From positions 174,082-238,081 of the forward strand of contig JANDJL010000001.1 in NCBI GenBank assembly GCA_024330965.1: a stretch of DNA of 64,000 bases, read 5' to 3'. Of this stretch, positions 36,188 through 49,306 are shown piece after piece (within the stretch, counting starts at the first letter, position 1; every line of letters begins with the position of its first letter). Below the pieces are notes generated by a model. That model ran no database searches, was not told the origin of the DNA, and saw only the letters and a program-made list of their open reading frames with translations. A program made the position numbers and the translations under genes. This DNA comes from Nitrospira sp. (GTDB lineage: Bacteria; Nitrospirota; Nitrospiria; Nitrospirales; Nitrospiraceae).

Positions 36188-36790
36188 CTATCTTCTTTCT
36201 CCAATCTTTGGCTCAGTCCCTCGAAGCAGCCGCACGATATTGTCCTTGTGCCTGACTATAATGAGTCCGGTGATGGTGAGCGAAAAGAGCAAGAATGGCC
36301 CTGTCGGGTGCACGATCACTGCAATGATCGGAAAGAGTCCGAATGCGGTCAACGCACCGCCGGAGGAATAGCGCCACAATGCCACGGCTCCGATCCAAGC
36401 CAATAGGAGTAACAGCCCGATCATGGGCGCGACGCCGAGCACGGCCCCCAACGCCGTCGCCACCCCCTTGCCGCCCTTGAACTTCAAAAACGGCGAGTAG
36501 AGATGGCCGACAAAGGGAGCGAGGGCCATCAAGAGAATCGTCCATTCCGTCTGATACCACTGTGTCGCTCCATAGGCCATGACCCATCCCTTGCCCATGT
36601 CGCCGATCAGGGTGAGAAGGCCGGCCTGTTTGCCCGCCACGCGCAAGACGTTGGTGAACCCGACATTTTTACTGCCGACCGTTCTCGGGTCCGGAAATCC
36701 CATCGTTTTACAGACCACAATGCCGAAGGGAATACCGCCCAGCAGATATCCGATGATGAGCAGGGGAACGATCAATCCGGCAAGATCCAT
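36188..36790 (-). CDS. plsY: Glycerol-3-phosphate acyltransferase PlsY
   Basis: Integral membrane acyltransferase of 200 residues that uses acyl-phosphate to make lysophosphatidic acid, the first step of phospholipid synthesis. Family blocks: GGIPFGIVV, TVGSKNVGFTNVLRVAGK (usual G-S-x-N-x-G-x-TN) and FLKFKGGKGVATALG. About five membrane segments. It overlaps the end of the esterase gene by 19 bp; GAGG precedes ATG 36790. Confidence 0.94.
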   Translation of the reverse strand: MDLAGLIVPLLIIGYLLGGIPFGIVVCKTMGFPDPRTVGSKNVGFTNVLRVAGKQAGLLTLIGDMGKGWVMAYGATQWYQTEWTILLMALAPFVGHLYSPFLKFKGGKGVATALGAVLGVAPMIGLLLLLAWIGAVALWRYSSGGALTAFGLFPIIAVIVHPTGPFLLFSLTITGLIIVRHKDNIVRLLRGTEPKIGERR

Positions 36791-37707
36791 AAACGCACCT
36801 CGAGTTTCTCCCCTCCACCTGCCGTGCGGCTCAACGAGGACTTCTTATCCTGTCGGAACTTGTCCGGCTGCGTGAACAACTCGATCATCAAATGATTGAG
36901 ACCGGGCCAGTCACGATGACCACCGGAGCCTTCGCAATAGAGCGTCGGGCCGTTCGTCTCGCAATTCTGATAGGCACGACACCCTTTCTCGATAACGGTA
37001 GTTTTTGTTACATCGCACTGGTTGCATGCGGCCCACCAGTCCGCCGTTTGACGGCCCCATCCCGGAAACAATCGGTCATTCTTTCCATGAAGAATCATGA
37101 CCGGCAGCGGCGCTGGACATTGATAGGTCTCCAAATCCTTGCCGGTCCAACCGGCGGCGCTCGGTGCGATGGCGGCATGGATGTGCTTCGTTCGATCGAG
37201 CACTGCAAGCGCCAAGGCCGCCGTGCCTCCGTCAGAATGGCCGGTCACAAAGACGCGACGTTCGTCAATGCACCACGTCTTTGCAAGCTCGCCGGGCAAC
37301 GACCCCAGCCGTTCGATGGTAGGAATGTTGAGGGGCTGATGATCGACATAGGCGACGATCATCCCGGCCTTCGTCGCCGGCGGCGTGAGGCCTGTGAACT
37401 GTTCCATCGCCAATCCGCTCCGGCCAGCCGCGGCATAGACCATCAGCAAGGGGTGGGGGACGGTGGCATCATAATTGGAGGGAGTTCGGACATGGTACCG
37501 CAGACCACCGGCCGACACCCGACCGTCACTTGCGCCGGCCGGTCCGCTCCGCTCCCCAGCCGTACACCTCACCGCAACCGCGCCGGGATAGACATAGGCC
37601 TCCATCGCAGGGGACGATGGAGGCCCATCACCTCCCCGGCACGCGACCAGCGCGAGCAGCAGTATGAGTCCAAACGAGAGGGAACCGAGGATCGCGCGGC
37701 GTTGCAC
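36772..37707 (-). CDS. PHB-depolymerase-like (LpqC) lipoprotein esterase
   Basis: 311 residues. A lipoprotein signal peptide (ILGSLSFGLILLLALVAC, lipobox LVAC) precedes an alpha/beta-hydrolase domain with RYHVRTPSNYDATVPHPLL, the nucleophile elbow VFVTGHSDGGTAALA (GHSDG) and MILHGKNDRLFPGWG. The late GHRDWPGLNHLM supplies a possible catalytic His. Members cut polyhydroxybutyrate or feruloyl esters; the true substrate is unknown. It starts with GTG 37707, 24 bp after pgsA. Confidence 0.8.
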   Translation of the reverse strand: MQRRAILGSLSFGLILLLALVACRGGDGPPSSPAMEAYVYPGAVAVRCTAGERSGPAGASDGRVSAGGLRYHVRTPSNYDATVPHPLLMVYAAAGRSGLAMEQFTGLTPPATKAGMIVAYVDHQPLNIPTIERLGSLPGELAKTWCIDERRVFVTGHSDGGTAALALAVLDRTKHIHAAIAPSAAGWTGKDLETYQCPAPLPVMILHGKNDRLFPGWGRQTADWWAACNQCDVTKTTVIEKGCRAYQNCETNGPTLYCEGSGGHRDWPGLNHLMIELFTQPDKFRQDKKSSLSRTAGGGEKLEVRLWILPD

Positions 37708-37731
37708 GGCTGGTCGGTCATTCGAAGCCGT

Positions 37732-38328
37732 TCAGAACCCCTTGGCCACGACTTGCTTCCAGAAACTCCGCACGTACTGCCAGCCAGAAAGATACCCGAG
37801 CACAAGAGACAGATAGAGTGTGGCGGTGCCCACGAGATAGACATTGCCGATTTCGGCCAGCCAGGTTCCGTCCAAGATCAACAGCACAATAGCCACGACT
37901 TGAAGAGCCATCTTGTACTTGCCCATCGTCTGCGCCGCAATGATCATCCGTTCTCCGGCGGCTATGGCCCGGACGCCCGTCACGGTCAATTCCCGCGCAA
38001 TGATGAGGATCGCCACCAGCGCACCGACCCGGTCCACGTTGACCAGGAGAATGAGCGCTGACAGCACCAACAGTTTGTCGGCAATGGGATCAAGCAGCTT
38101 CCCCAGTTTTGTAATTTGACCGGTGCGACGGGCGATGTACCCGTCCAGCAGATCAGTCACGGCCGCGGCGGTGAAGATGACGGCGGCCCACAGCGACCGG
38201 TCTGGCGTCGGCTCTATGAAGACGAGCACAAAGATCGGGATCAACAGGATTCGGCCCAACGTGAGCACGTTGGGCAGATTGAGGGAGTCCTGCCCAATCT
38301 CTTTCCAGGTTTCGAGGACGCGGTTCAT
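37732..38328 (-). CDS. pgsA: CDP-diacylglycerol-glycerol-3-phosphate 3-phosphatidyltransferase
   Basis: 198-residue membrane enzyme making phosphatidylglycerol-phosphate. The CDP-alcohol phosphotransferase signature is complete: DLLDGYIARRTGQITKLG then KLLDPIADKLL (D-G-x2-A-R-x8-G-x3-D-x3-D). About four to five hydrophobic segments. The start overlaps the kdsD stop as ATGA, so it is coupled to the KDO genes. Confidence 0.94.
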   Translation of the reverse strand: MNRVLETWKEIGQDSLNLPNVLTLGRILLIPIFVLVFIEPTPDRSLWAAVIFTAAAVTDLLDGYIARRTGQITKLGKLLDPIADKLLVLSALILLVNVDRVGALVAILIIARELTVTGVRAIAAGERMIIAAQTMGKYKMALQVVAIVLLILDGTWLAEIGNVYLVGTATLYLSLVLGYLSGWQYVRSFWKQVVAKGF

Positions 38329-39365
38329 ACGATTCCGTTCTTCAACAAATCGTGCAGGTGAATCACGCCCAGGATACGGCGGTCTCCGGCCGTCACGACA
38401 AGCGTGGTGATTGAAAACCGTTCCATGATTTCGACGGCTTTCGCCGCCAAATCATCCGGCCCGATCGTTTTAGGGTTCTCCGTACTCAAGTCTTTCGCCG
38501 TCGCATGAACGATGTCGCCTCCCCGCTGGAGAAATCGGCGCACGTCGCCGTCAGTGATGACGCCGACCAACTCATCGCGCTCGTCCACAACCGTCGTCAT
38601 GCCAAGTTTTTTCTCCGTCATTTCCAGAATGGCCGTCATGCCGGCAGTGGATTCTTTGACCATCGGGACGGCCGATCCGGCATGCATGAGATCCTTGACC
38701 TTGATAAGCAACCGGCGACCAAGCGTCCCGCCCGGATGAAAGAGCGCGAAATCTTCTTGTTGGAACCCCCGCCTCCGCAACAGCGCCACGGCGAGCGCAT
38801 CACCCATGGCCAAAGTAGCGGTGGTGCTGGCGGTTGGAGCCAATCCCAGCGGACAGGCCTCTTCCGCCACTGACACATCCAACGCCACATCGGCGTGTTT
38901 GGCCAGCGTGGAATTCATCCGCCCAGTCAGGGCGATCACCGGGATCCCCATCCGTTCGACATACGGCAGCACTTGAAGCAATTCCTGCGTCTCTCCGCTG
39001 TTTGAAATGGCGATCAGCGCATCCCCCCGTGCCAACATACCGAGATCCCCGTGCACCCCTTCGGCGGGGTGGACAAAGAACGAGGGCGTGCCGGTGCTGG
39101 CGAGCGTCGCGGCGATCTTTTGACCGATGAGACCCGATTTGCCCATTCCACACACGACGACCTTCCCCTCGCACCGCTCCAACAGATCCACAGCTTGGAC
39201 AAAGGTGTCATCCAATCGATCAATGAGGGCCGACACGGCTCGGGCCTCGACCTCGAGCACACGCCTACCTTCATCAAGACTCTCCGCACGTCCCCTCTCG
39301 CCCGACACCGACGACGAGGCCGGCACGGCGGATGACCTTAGTTTTCCCGATTTGCCGCGTTCCAT
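38325..39365 (-). CDS. kdsD: D-arabinose 5-phosphate isomerase (KdsD/KpsF/GutQ family)
   Basis: 346 residues: a SIS sugar-isomerase domain ([52 protein letters not shown]) followed by two CBS domains ([50 protein letters not shown]). It turns ribulose 5-phosphate into arabinose 5-phosphate for KDO. ATG 39365 overlaps the end of kdsA by 28 bp and leaves an N-terminal extension of about 30 Ser/Gly-rich residues before the conserved [13 protein letters not shown]. Confidence 0.93.
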   Translation of the reverse strand: MERGKSGKLRSSAVPASSSVSGERGRAESLDEGRRVLEVEARAVSALIDRLDDTFVQAVDLLERCEGKVVVCGMGKSGLIGQKIAATLASTGTPSFFVHPAEGVHGDLGMLARGDALIAISNSGETQELLQVLPYVERMGIPVIALTGRMNSTLAKHADVALDVSVAEEACPLGLAPTASTTATLAMGDALAVALLRRRGFQQEDFALFHPGGTLGRRLLIKVKDLMHAGSAVPMVKESTAGMTAILEMTEKKLGMTTVVDERDELVGVITDGDVRRFLQRGGDIVHATAKDLSTENPKTIGPDDLAAKAVEIMERFSITTLVVTAGDRRILGVIHLHDLLKNGIV

Positions 39366-40165
39366 ATTCGTAAGACCCGCTCCAACAACCTTTTCAATTG
39401 ATGCAACGGCACCATATTCGGCCCATCGGACAAAGCACAATCAGGGTCGGGATGCACCTCCATAAAAAACCCATCGACCCCAACACCAGCCGCGGCACAG
39501 GCAAGCGGCTCCACGAACTCCCGCTGGCCGCTCGACTTGGTCCCCCCCCCACCCGGCAACTGCACACTGTGCGTCGCGTCGAAGACGACAGGGTACCCGA
39601 ACCGCTGCATAATAGGAAAGGACCGCATGTCCACCACGAGGTTGTTGTACCCGAACGACGACCCCCGCTCAGTGAGAATCAAACGACGGTTGCCGCATTC
39701 TTCGACTTTTTTTATCACGTTCTCCATCTCGGTGGGAGAAAGAAATTGCCCCTTCTTTACATTGACCGCCCTGCCGGTCTTCGCCGCTGCAACCAGCAGG
39801 TCTGTTTGGCGGCACAGAAAGGCCGGAATTTGCAGCACGTCCACGACAGTCCCGGCCGCGGCGGCCTGTTGCTCGGTGTGTACGTCTGTCAAGACGGGAA
39901 TCCCGAGCTCCGTCTTCACTCGCGCCAGAACGGCCAGCCCCTTTTCCAATCCTGGCCCGCGGAACGATGAAATCGACGTACGGTTGGCCTTGTCGAACGA
40001 CGACTTGAACACATACGGCATTCCAAGCGACCGTGTGATCTCCGCCACCCGTCCCGCCGTGTCCATCGCCAACTGTTCACTCTCGATCACACAAGGACCG
40101 GCAATCAAGAACGGTGGCCGTCCACGCCCGACCGTGATGGTACCGATTTCAACGAGGTGCGCCAT
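39338..40165 (-). CDS. kdsA: 3-deoxy-8-phosphooctulonate synthase
   Basis: Condenses arabinose 5-phosphate with PEP to KDO-8-phosphate. The 275-residue chain shows [47 protein letters not shown] and [11 protein letters not shown]. The presence of Asn in place of Cys cannot be checked by eye, so metal dependence is open. Followed directly by kdsD. Confidence 0.95.
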   Translation of the reverse strand: MAHLVEIGTITVGRGRPPFLIAGPCVIESEQLAMDTAGRVAEITRSLGMPYVFKSSFDKANRTSISSFRGPGLEKGLAVLARVKTELGIPVLTDVHTEQQAAAAGTVVDVLQIPAFLCRQTDLLVAAAKTGRAVNVKKGQFLSPTEMENVIKKVEECGNRRLILTERGSSFGYNNLVVDMRSFPIMQRFGYPVVFDATHSVQLPGGGGTKSSGQREFVEPLACAAAGVGVDGFFMEVHPDPDCALSDGPNMVPLHQLKRLLERVLRIWNAANREN

Positions 40166-40262
40166 GACGTGTATGCTCCGGCTTCAGTCACGGTAAAGCG
40201 AGGGGGAACGGAACGTCGTCCGTTTCTTGACTGGCACCGCGGCCTCGGCCCCGACGTTCTCG

Positions 40263-42727
<2,465 letters not shown>

Positions 42728-42735
<8 letters not shown>

Positions 42736-43738
42736 GTTCAACTGCCTCCATGAGTTGCTCCGGAGAGACCGTTGCGGTTCCGACCATGCCCACCACAATG
42801 CCGGCCGCGTGGTTCGCCAACATGGCCCCGTGCCTCACGTTTGCGCCGACGGATAGTGCCAACGCCAATGTCGCAACGACGGTATCGCCGGCACCGGTGA
42901 CGTCGTACACCTGTTTGGCCTTGGTCGGCAAATGCCACGAGGCACCGTCGCCTTCGTATAAACTCATGCCCTTTTCGCCGCGTGTAATCAACACGGTCTG
43001 ACAACCGAGTCGTTGTCGAATCACGGCGCCGGCCTCGTTGATCGCCTGATCGTCGTCGCGGTGCAATCCGGATGCCTGAACGGCCTCAAGGTGATTCGGT
43101 GTGATAACTGTGACGCCTTTGTAAAACCCGAAATGTTCGACCTTCGGATCGACGATCACAGGAACCCTTCGCAACGTGGCCAACCTGGTCAACTCGGACA
43201 TCAACGACGCCGAGACAACACCTTTGGCGTAATCGGAGACCACGAGGCACGACAGCTCCCGTAAGCGTGACTCAACGTAGCGCAAAATTCTTCGTTGAAG
43301 CAACGGTTTCAGTTCCCGCCGTTCCTCGATATCGTACCGCACGATCTGTTGATTATGTGCGATCACCCGGCTTTTCCTGGTCGTGGGGCGATCATGGTCG
43401 ATCACCACGCCTCCGCGACCGGACCGTTTCCCGCCGAGCTCTTTCATCAAGAGCCGTCCGCTTTCATCCGCTCCGATCACGCCGCAGATATCGGCCTTCC
43501 CCCCCAAAGCCAAGATATTGTTGAAGACGTTGGCGGCGCCGCCGAGGCGAACGGACTCGGATCCCACATGGACAACGGGAACCGGGGCCTCGGGGGAAAT
43601 GCGGCTGACCTTGCCGACGACGTAATGGTCGAGAATCAGGTCCCCCACGACCAGCACGGACGCCTGGGGAAAGCGCTGGACATATCGGCGCAGCATCCGT
43701 GGTGTCGGCTCTTTATCGCTGCCCACCTCCTCCGCCAT
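42728..43738 (-). CDS. D-glycero-beta-D-manno-heptose-7-phosphate kinase (HldE kinase domain alone)
   Basis: 336-residue PfkB-family kinase equal to the N-terminal half of HldE/RfaE: VLVVGDLILDHYVVGKVSRI, SVRLGGAANVFNNI, VVSDYAKGV and the catalytic DVTGAGDTVVATLALAL. No adenylyltransferase domain follows, so the second activity must come from a separate gene outside the window. AAAGGAGGG precedes ATG 43738, which fixes the start. Confidence 0.9.
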
Positions 43739-43754
43739 TGCCCCCTCCTTTTTA

Positions 43755-44522
43755 TTATCGAATAGCTTTGCCCAACCGCTCCCATCGGACCCATTCGGTC
43801 CAATTTCCTTGCCCGTTCCATGACCAATAGATACGGAAGGCTTTGCCCCGAATTTTCTCCTCCCGCACGTACCCCCAAAACCGGCTGTCGAGGCTCTGAT
43901 CACGGTTGTCGCCCATGACGAAATAGGATCCCTCGGGAACCGTTACAGGACCGAAATTGTCGCGCGGATTAATCGTGCCGTCGATAATACTGGGGTCGAC
44001 TCGCTGGGTAAAGGCCCTGTCGTCAAGCGGTTGGCCGTTGACGAATACGACTTTGTTGCGAATCTGCACCGTATCGCCCGGGAGCCCGACAATACGCTTG
44101 ATGAAATCTTTTTCTTCATCTTCTGGAAACCGAAAGACGATGATGTCGCCGCGCTGCGGTTTGCCGAACTCGATCAATGTCCGGGACGTATAGCAATTGA
44201 TGGGAGGAAGGTTCCATTGCAGTTTGCAATCCGACGGCCACTGAAGGCCGTACGAGAGCTTGCTCACCAAAATATGGTCGCCGATCAGCAAGGTCGGGAT
44301 CATCGAGCCGGACGGAATCTTGAACGCCTGCACCACGAAAACCCGGATCGTAAACGCGAGCAGCATGGCGACGACGATCGCTTCGGTATACTCGCGGAGA
44401 ATCGACTTGTGACCGGCACGATCCGTCTCGTGCTCCGCCGCCTTGGCCGCGGGAAGAGACGGATCGCCGTTCGTGGAGCCGGACATTTTGTCGGCGTCGG
44501 CTTGATTGCGATCGGCGCTCAT
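43755..44522 (-). CDS. lepB: Signal peptidase I
   Basis: 255-residue membrane protease that removes signal peptides after Sec/Tat export. One membrane segment ([20 protein letters not shown]), the catalytic Ser in [14 protein letters not shown], the catalytic Lys in [12 protein letters not shown], and box [20 protein letters not shown] Ser/Asp-rich polar N-terminus precedes the helix. The start overlaps the lepA stop as ATGA, giving the classical lepA-lepB pair. Confidence 0.95.
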   Translation of the reverse strand: MSADRNQADADKMSGSTNGDPSLPAAKAAEHETDRAGHKSILREYTEAIVVAMLLAFTIRVFVVQAFKIPSGSMIPTLLIGDHILVSKLSYGLQWPSDCKLQWNLPPINCYTSRTLIEFGKPQRGDIIVFRFPEDEEKDFIKRIVGLPGDTVQIRNKVVFVNGQPLDDRAFTQRVDPSIIDGTINPRDNFGPVTVPEGSYFVMGDNRDQSLDSRFWGYVREEKIRGKAFRIYWSWNGQGNWTEWVRWERLGKAIR

Positions 44523-46318
44523 TCGTCCCCGACTCGAAGAATCGCCAGAAAGGCTTCTTGGGGCACTTCCACGCTCCCGACGGCCTTCATCCGCTTTTTG
44601 CCCTCTTTTTGCTTTTCCAGCAACTTGCGTTTCCGCGTGATGTCCCCGCCGTAGCACTTGGCCGTGACGTTCTTTTTCATGGCACCGATGGTTTCCCGCG
44701 CGATGATCTTGTTGCCGATGGCCGCCTGAACGGCGATTTCGAACATCTGACGAGGAATCAACTCTTTCATCTTTTCCACCAACTGCCGGCCTCGAGGATA
44801 GGATCGCTCTCGATGCGTGATGAACGACAAGGCGTCCACGGCTTCTCCGTTCAACAAAATGTCGAGCTTGACCAGATCGGATTCCCGATAGCCCAACATC
44901 TCGTAGTCCAGCGAGGCGTAGCCTTGCGTGCGGGATTTCAGCTTGTCATAGAAATCCAAAATGACTTCGTTCAGCGGCATTTCGTATCCGATCATCACGC
45001 GAGTCGGATCGAGAAACTGAATGTTTCGCTGAATCCCGCGCCGCTCTTGGCACAATTGCAGAATGGCGCCCATGTACCGTTCCGGCGTAATGATCGTGAC
45101 TAAAATGAACGGCTCCTCGAATCGCTCGATCAGATGGGGAGGAGGCAATTTGGCGGGATTGTCGATCTCCAACACCTGTCCCTTCGTCGTCGTCACCCGA
45201 TACACCACGGTCGGTGCCGTCGTGATGAGCGACAGTCCATATTCCCGTTCAAGACGCTCCTGGATGATCTCCATGTGGAGCAGCCCTAAAAACCCGCATC
45301 GAAACCCGAACCCGAGCGCCAGGGAAGTTTCCGGTTCGTACACGAACGACGAATCATTGAGTCGCAACTTCAGCAGCGCGTCGCGCAAGTCTTCATACTT
45401 CGCCGTATCGGTCGAATACAGCCCGCAAAAGACCAACGGCTTGACCTCTTTGTAACCCGGCAGCGGTTCCGCCGCCGGTCTCACCGCGTCGGTGATGGTG
45501 TCGCCGATCTTGACGTCCGCGACTTCCTTCATGTTGGCGCATAAATAGCCGACTTCGCCGGTCAACAGCTCGGCTTTCTTGACCCGTTTGGGCGTGAATT
45601 GACCGACCTCCGTCACCTCGAACAACCGACCGTTCGACATGACTTTGATTTTCATGCCCGGGCGCACGGAGCCGTCCACGATGCGAATCAGGACGATGAC
45701 GCCCTGATAATTGTCGAACCACGAATCAAAAATCAGCGCCTTCAGAGGACCGTCCGGACTGCCGGACGGAGGAGGAATCCGCTCGATGATCGCCTCCAAC
45801 ACCTCCGGCACCCCGCGGCCTTCTTTGGCGCTGATCGGAATGGCCTCGGCCGAGTCCAGCATCAAGACCTCGGAAATGGACTGTTTGGTGCCCTCGACGT
45901 CGGCGCTGGCCAGATCGATCTTGTTGATCACGGGAATGATGACATGCTTATTCGCCATCGCCAAGTTCACATTGGCGATGGTTTGCGCCTGCACTCCTTG
46001 CGTCGCGTCAACTAGCAACAAAGACCCCTCGCATGCCGCCAAGCTCCTGGACACCTCGTACGTGAAATCAACATGGCCTGGCGTATCGATCAGATGCAAA
46101 GCATACACCTTTCCGTCCTTGGCCTTGTACCGGATCGCCACCGCATGGGCCTTGATCGTGATGCCACGTTCCCGCTCCAGGTCCATGGCATCGAGGATCT
46201 GCTCTTTGGCCTCTCGGGCCGTGATTGCTCCTGTGGCTTCGAGGAACCGGTCAGCGAGGGTCGATTTGCCGTGATCGATATGGGCGATAATCGAGAAATT
46301 GCGTATCAGGCTTTGCAA
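44519..46318 (-). CDS. lepA: Elongation factor 4 (LepA), translational GTPase
   Basis: 599 residues. G domain: G1 [16 protein letters not shown]3 [13 protein letters not shown]4 [15 protein letters not shown]-like domains follow, with the LepA-specific C-terminal region ([21 protein letters not shown]). It binds ribosomes and helps correct translocation. The promoter at 46348-46377 places the start about 23 nt into the transcript. Confidence 0.97.
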   Translation of the reverse strand: MQSLIRNFSIIAHIDHGKSTLADRFLEATGAITAREAKEQILDAMDLERERGITIKAHAVAIRYKAKDGKVYALHLIDTPGHVDFTYEVSRSLAACEGSLLLVDATQGVQAQTIANVNLAMANKHVIIPVINKIDLASADVEGTKQSISEVLMLDSAEAIPISAKEGRGVPEVLEAIIERIPPPSGSPDGPLKALIFDSWFDNYQGVIVLIRIVDGSVRPGMKIKVMSNGRLFEVTEVGQFTPKRVKKAELLTGEVGYLCANMKEVADVKIGDTITDAVRPAAEPLPGYKEVKPLVFCGLYSTDTAKYEDLRDALLKLRLNDSSFVYEPETSLALGFGFRCGFLGLLHMEIIQERLEREYGLSLITTAPTVVYRVTTTKGQVLEIDNPAKLPPPHLIERFEEPFILVTIITPERYMGAILQLCQERRGIQRNIQFLDPTRVMIGYEMPLNEVILDFYDKLKSRTQGYASLDYEMLGYRESDLVKLDILLNGEAVDALSFITHRERSYPRGRQLVEKMKELIPRQMFEIAVQAAIGNKIIARETIGAMKKNVTAKCYGGDITRKRKLLEKQKEGKKRMKAVGSVEVPQEAFLAILRVGDE

Positions 46319-46347
46319 ATCCGAACTCGTGTCTGTGAAGCGACGGT

Positions 46348-46377
46348 ATTATAGAGGGTGTTTCGGCAGGTTGTCAA
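46348..46377 (-). promoter_or_regulatory. Near-consensus sigma-70 promoter of lepA
   Basis: Minus strand: TTGACA (46372-46377), 18-bp spacer, TATAAT (46348-46353); both hexamers perfect. Its -35 box overlaps the -35 of the opposing bioA promoter. Confidence 0.75.
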
Positions 46378-46399
46378 AACAACGCCCGCCCCGTATAAT
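46371..46399 (+). promoter_or_regulatory. Sigma-70-type promoter of bioA, sharing its -35 with lepA
   Basis: Plus strand: TTGTCA (46371-46376; 5/6), 17-bp spacer, perfect TATAAT (46394-46399). Transcription would start near 46406, leaving a leader of about 138 nt before bioA, long enough for an operator or RNA control. An AACCGGTT palindrome lies in that leader, but I do not see a convincing BirA site. Confidence 0.6.
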
Positions 46400-46543
46400 C
46401 CGCGCCGCGCCCGCCCGGCGGTTTTGTCACACGCCAACCGTCAACCGGTTCAGAACCTGTAGGGCGATAGGCGCGCGTGACAGCTCCCGCATCATGATCG
46501 AGGGCGCTTCTTTCAATCCAGACATACATAACGAATACGAATC

Positions 46544-47911
46544 GTGAAACACACTCCCTCCGCTCGACAGCTCTCACAATGGGATCGCCGATACGTCTGG
46601 CACCCCTTCACTCAGATGCAGGAATGGGAGCAAGACGAGCCGCTGATCATCGAACGAGGTCGCGGCTCCTATTTGTTTGACATCCAGGGCCGTTCCTATC
46701 TGGACGGGACTTCGTCCGTCTGGGTCAACCTCCATGGCCACCGCCATCCCGCCCTTGACCGGGCGTTGAAACGGCAACTCGGCAAGATCGCCCACTCAAC
46801 ATTCTTGGGCCTCTCGAACCCGCCGGCCATTGAGCTTGCCCGCGAGCTGATCCGCATCGCCCCTCCAGGGCTCGCCCGCGTTTTTTATTCGGACAATGGG
46901 TCAACGGCGGTCGAGGTGGCCTTGAAAATGGCCGTCCAATACTGGCAGCAGCGGCATCCGGACGCCGGCCCGAAACGGAGCTTTCTGCATCTGAAACTGG
47001 CATACCACGGCGACACTATCGGCGCCGTCAGTGTCGGCAACATCGACCTGTTTCATGCCCCATTCAAGTCGCTTGTATTTCCCACCGTCGAAGCGGACCC
47101 CCCCTATTGCTATCGCTGTCCGCTCAAACTGACCCACCCATCATGCCAAGTGGCTTGCCTTGAGCCCATCGAGCGATTGTTGAAAACGAGACACCGGGAG
47201 CTGGCCGGCCTCGTGATTGAACCGTTGGTCCAAGCGGCAGCCGGCATGATCACCCATCCACCCGGCTATCTCAAACGCATCCGTGAACTCTGCACGAAAT
47301 ACAACGTCCTGCTGATCGCCGATGAAGTCGCCACCGGCTTTGGCAGAACCGGCAAGATGTTCGCCTGCCAACACGAAGCCGTCACGCCGGATCTTATGGC
47401 GATCAGCAAAGGCATGACCGGCGGCTACATGCCGCTGGCTGCCACCCTGACCACTGAAGAAATCTACAAAGCGTTCCTGGGGACCTATGAAGAGTTCAAG
47501 ACGTTCTTTCACGGTCACAGCTATACGGGTAACCCCCTTGGCTGCGCCGTGGCCCTTGAAAACCTGCGTATTTTTCGGAGGGAACGCACGTTACTTCGGC
47601 TCCGCCCCAAGTCGGCAGCCTTGGCACGGTGGCTTGAGCCTGTCGCTCGCCTTCCCCATGTCGGCGAGATCAGACACCGAGGCTTGATGGTTGGCATTGA
47701 ATTGGTTCGGGACCGTCCCACCAAAGAGCCGTATCCCATCACGGCACGAATCGGTCACCACGTCGCCACCGAGGCGAGGCGGAACGGTCTGTTACTCCGT
47801 CCATTGGGCAACGTCATCGTGCTGCTGCCCCCCTTGAGTACCTCCCTCCCGGAACTCAAACGCATGGTGGCTATCACACACTCGGCGATCGAGACGGTGA
47901 CCGGTCGCTGA
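46544..47911 (+). CDS. bioA: Adenosylmethionine-8-amino-7-oxononanoate aminotransferase
   Basis: PLP enzyme of biotin synthesis, 455 residues, making 7,8-diaminopelargonate using SAM as amino donor. Class-III aminotransferase marks: WHPFTQMQEW at the start, YLDGTSSVWVNLHGHRHP, FYSDNGSTAVEVALKMA, LLIADEVATGFGRTG and the PLP-Lys block AISKGMTGGYMPLA. The start is GTG 46544. No other bio gene is in the window, so the pathway is split in this genome. Confidence 0.93.
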   Translation: MKHTPSARQLSQWDRRYVWHPFTQMQEWEQDEPLIIERGRGSYLFDIQGRSYLDGTSSVWVNLHGHRHPALDRALKRQLGKIAHSTFLGLSNPPAIELARELIRIAPPGLARVFYSDNGSTAVEVALKMAVQYWQQRHPDAGPKRSFLHLKLAYHGDTIGAVSVGNIDLFHAPFKSLVFPTVEADPPYCYRCPLKLTHPSCQVACLEPIERLLKTRHRELAGLVIEPLVQAAAGMITHPPGYLKRIRELCTKYNVLLIADEVATGFGRTGKMFACQHEAVTPDLMAISKGMTGGYMPLAATLTTEEIYKAFLGTYEEFKTFFHGHSYTGNPLGCAVALENLRIFRRERTLLRLRPKSAALARWLEPVARLPHVGEIRHRGLMVGIELVRDRPTKEPYPITARIGHHVATEARRNGLLLRPLGNVIVLLPPLSTSLPELKRMVAITHSAIETVTGR

Positions 47912-47966
47912 ACAACCGCTTTTGAACCGCCCTGACGCGCGGCTCTTTCTCATTGACTCAACCCTG

Positions 47967-48830
47967 TCACGCCCTTTCCAATCGGTCATGATGGGACATC
48001 CCCGTCACCCTTTTGTCGCGCGGCGAGAGGCGGACTTCGTCGCCCAAACCAAGGTGTAGCGTGACCGCGGCGTTGCGCTCACGAAGAAACACTTCGACAT
48101 AGCCGTTGCTGTTGATCAGGGCACAGGGATCATCGTACGACCCTTCGCTGTAGCTGGTGACGAGCCCGTCGATCGTCCAGGTTCCGACCCGGATCAGAAC
48201 GCCGGCGCACCGCGAACGGACCTCCACGGCATCGACATCTTCCCGCCGCAGATTGGAAATGAGATTTCCAAAGTGATCGACGCACACGATCCGTCCCAAA
48301 AGCGATTCCTCCTCCCACACCGGGCGCACCAGGAAGCGACGGACCGGATCATGAATCACGGGGCCGAACAATTCCTTCGGCACCCCTGTACTCAACCAGG
48401 CGGCGGCCGGCGCGAACACGTCGCGGCCGTCGAAAGTCGAACCGGCCGTCTCCAGCCCATAGTGCCGGTTGGTAATCTTTCGCACTTCGGCTTTCGGATA
48501 GTGATCGAGGATTTCGCTGAACAACCCGTTGTCCGGGCCGATAAAAAACGCAACCCCCGTGGAGATCAACAACGGCCGTCGGCTTGTTCCGACTCCGGGA
48601 TCGACCACCGCGACGTGAATGGTCCCTTCAGGGAAATAGTGGATGCACGAGGCAAGAAAAAATCCGGCTTCTTCGATCCGATGCGGCGTAATATCGTGTG
48701 ATAAATCGACGATCGAGGCGGTGGGATTGATCCGTAAAATCACCCCTTTCATGCTCGGCACAAACCAGTCTCGCACACCGAAATCCGACAAAAGGGTGAT
48801 AAGAGGCCGCGGCGGCGGCACGCTAGACAT
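47967..48830 (-). CDS. SAM hydroxide adenosyltransferase (DUF62 family)
   Basis: 287 residues of the family that includes SAM-dependent fluorinases and chlorinases but mostly hydrolyses SAM to adenosine and methionine. Motifs: LITLLSDFGVRDWFVPSMKG, VDLSHDITPH, VAVVDPGVGTSRRPL, FIGPDNGLFS and DRFGN-like VDHFGNLISNL. Halogenase use is unlikely without the special residues. It overlaps the end of greA by 8 bp and is the last gene of the pyr run. Confidence 0.88.
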   Translation of the reverse strand: MSSVPPPRPLITLLSDFGVRDWFVPSMKGVILRINPTASIVDLSHDITPHRIEEAGFFLASCIHYFPEGTIHVAVVDPGVGTSRRPLLISTGVAFFIGPDNGLFSEILDHYPKAEVRKITNRHYGLETAGSTFDGRDVFAPAAAWLSTGVPKELFGPVIHDPVRRFLVRPVWEEESLLGRIVCVDHFGNLISNLRREDVDAVEVRSRCAGVLIRVGTWTIDGLVTSYSEGSYDDPCALINSNGYVEVFLRERNAAVTLHLGLGDEVRLSPRDKRVTGMSHHDRLERA

Positions 48831-49299
48831 CCTCGAAAGTGATCTCCACCACCTCGTACTCGACCGTCTTCGCCGGCGTTTTCACCTCCACGAAATCGCC
48901 CACCCGTTTCCCGATGAGCGCACGGCCGACCGGGGATTGGACGGAAATCTTGTTGAACTTCAAATCGGCTTCATCTTGGCCCACGAGCGTATATCGTTTT
49001 TTCTCCTGCGACTCCTGCTCGATCACCATCACGGTCGCGCCGAACACCACCGTGTCGCTGTTTCGCCCCGTGATTTCGACGACGCGGGCGTCGGCCAGCT
49101 TGGTTTCGATCTCGGAAATTCGCGATTCAATAAACGCCTGGCGTTCTTTGGCCGCGTCATATTCGGCGTTTTCGCTCAGATCCCCGTGCGCACGGGCTTC
49201 TGCAATCGCCTCGATCACTTTGGGACGTTCGACCTTTCGCAACCGGTCCAACTCGGCCTTCAACGCCTCGTATCCTTTTTTGGTAATCGGTGTCGGCAT
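48823..49299 (-). CDS. greA: Transcription elongation factor GreA
   Basis: 158 residues that rescue backtracked RNA polymerase. An N-terminal coiled coil (ITKKGYEALKAELDRLRKVERP, ARAHGDLSENAEYDAAKERQ with its acidic tip) is followed by the FKBP-like C-terminal domain (SPVGRALIGKRVGDFVEVKTP). ATG 49299 has GGGAGTGAGG upstream; an in-frame TTG 21 bp earlier is less likely. It starts 7 bp after carB. Confidence 0.96.
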   Translation of the reverse strand: MPTPITKKGYEALKAELDRLRKVERPKVIEAIAEARAHGDLSENAEYDAAKERQAFIESRISEIETKLADARVVEITGRNSDTVVFGATVMVIEQESQEKKRYTLVGQDEADLKFNKISVQSPVGRALIGKRVGDFVEVKTPAKTVEYEVVEITFEDV

Positions 49300-49306
49300 C
49301 TGCGCC

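Noticed and set aside
36892..38061. 389-codon plus-strand frame over the esterase and pgsA genes
   Set aside because: The minus strand carries clear GHSDG and CDP-alcohol transferase motifs; the plus frame is Arg/His-rich and resembles antisense translation.
46406..46543. BirA operator in the bioA leader
   Set aside because: Only a short AACCGGTT palindrome is visible; the long dyad of known BirA sites is not found.
47967..48830. Fluorinase or chlorinase activity for the DUF62 protein
   Set aside because: General family motifs are present, but most such bacterial proteins hydrolyse SAM and there is no halogenation cluster around it.
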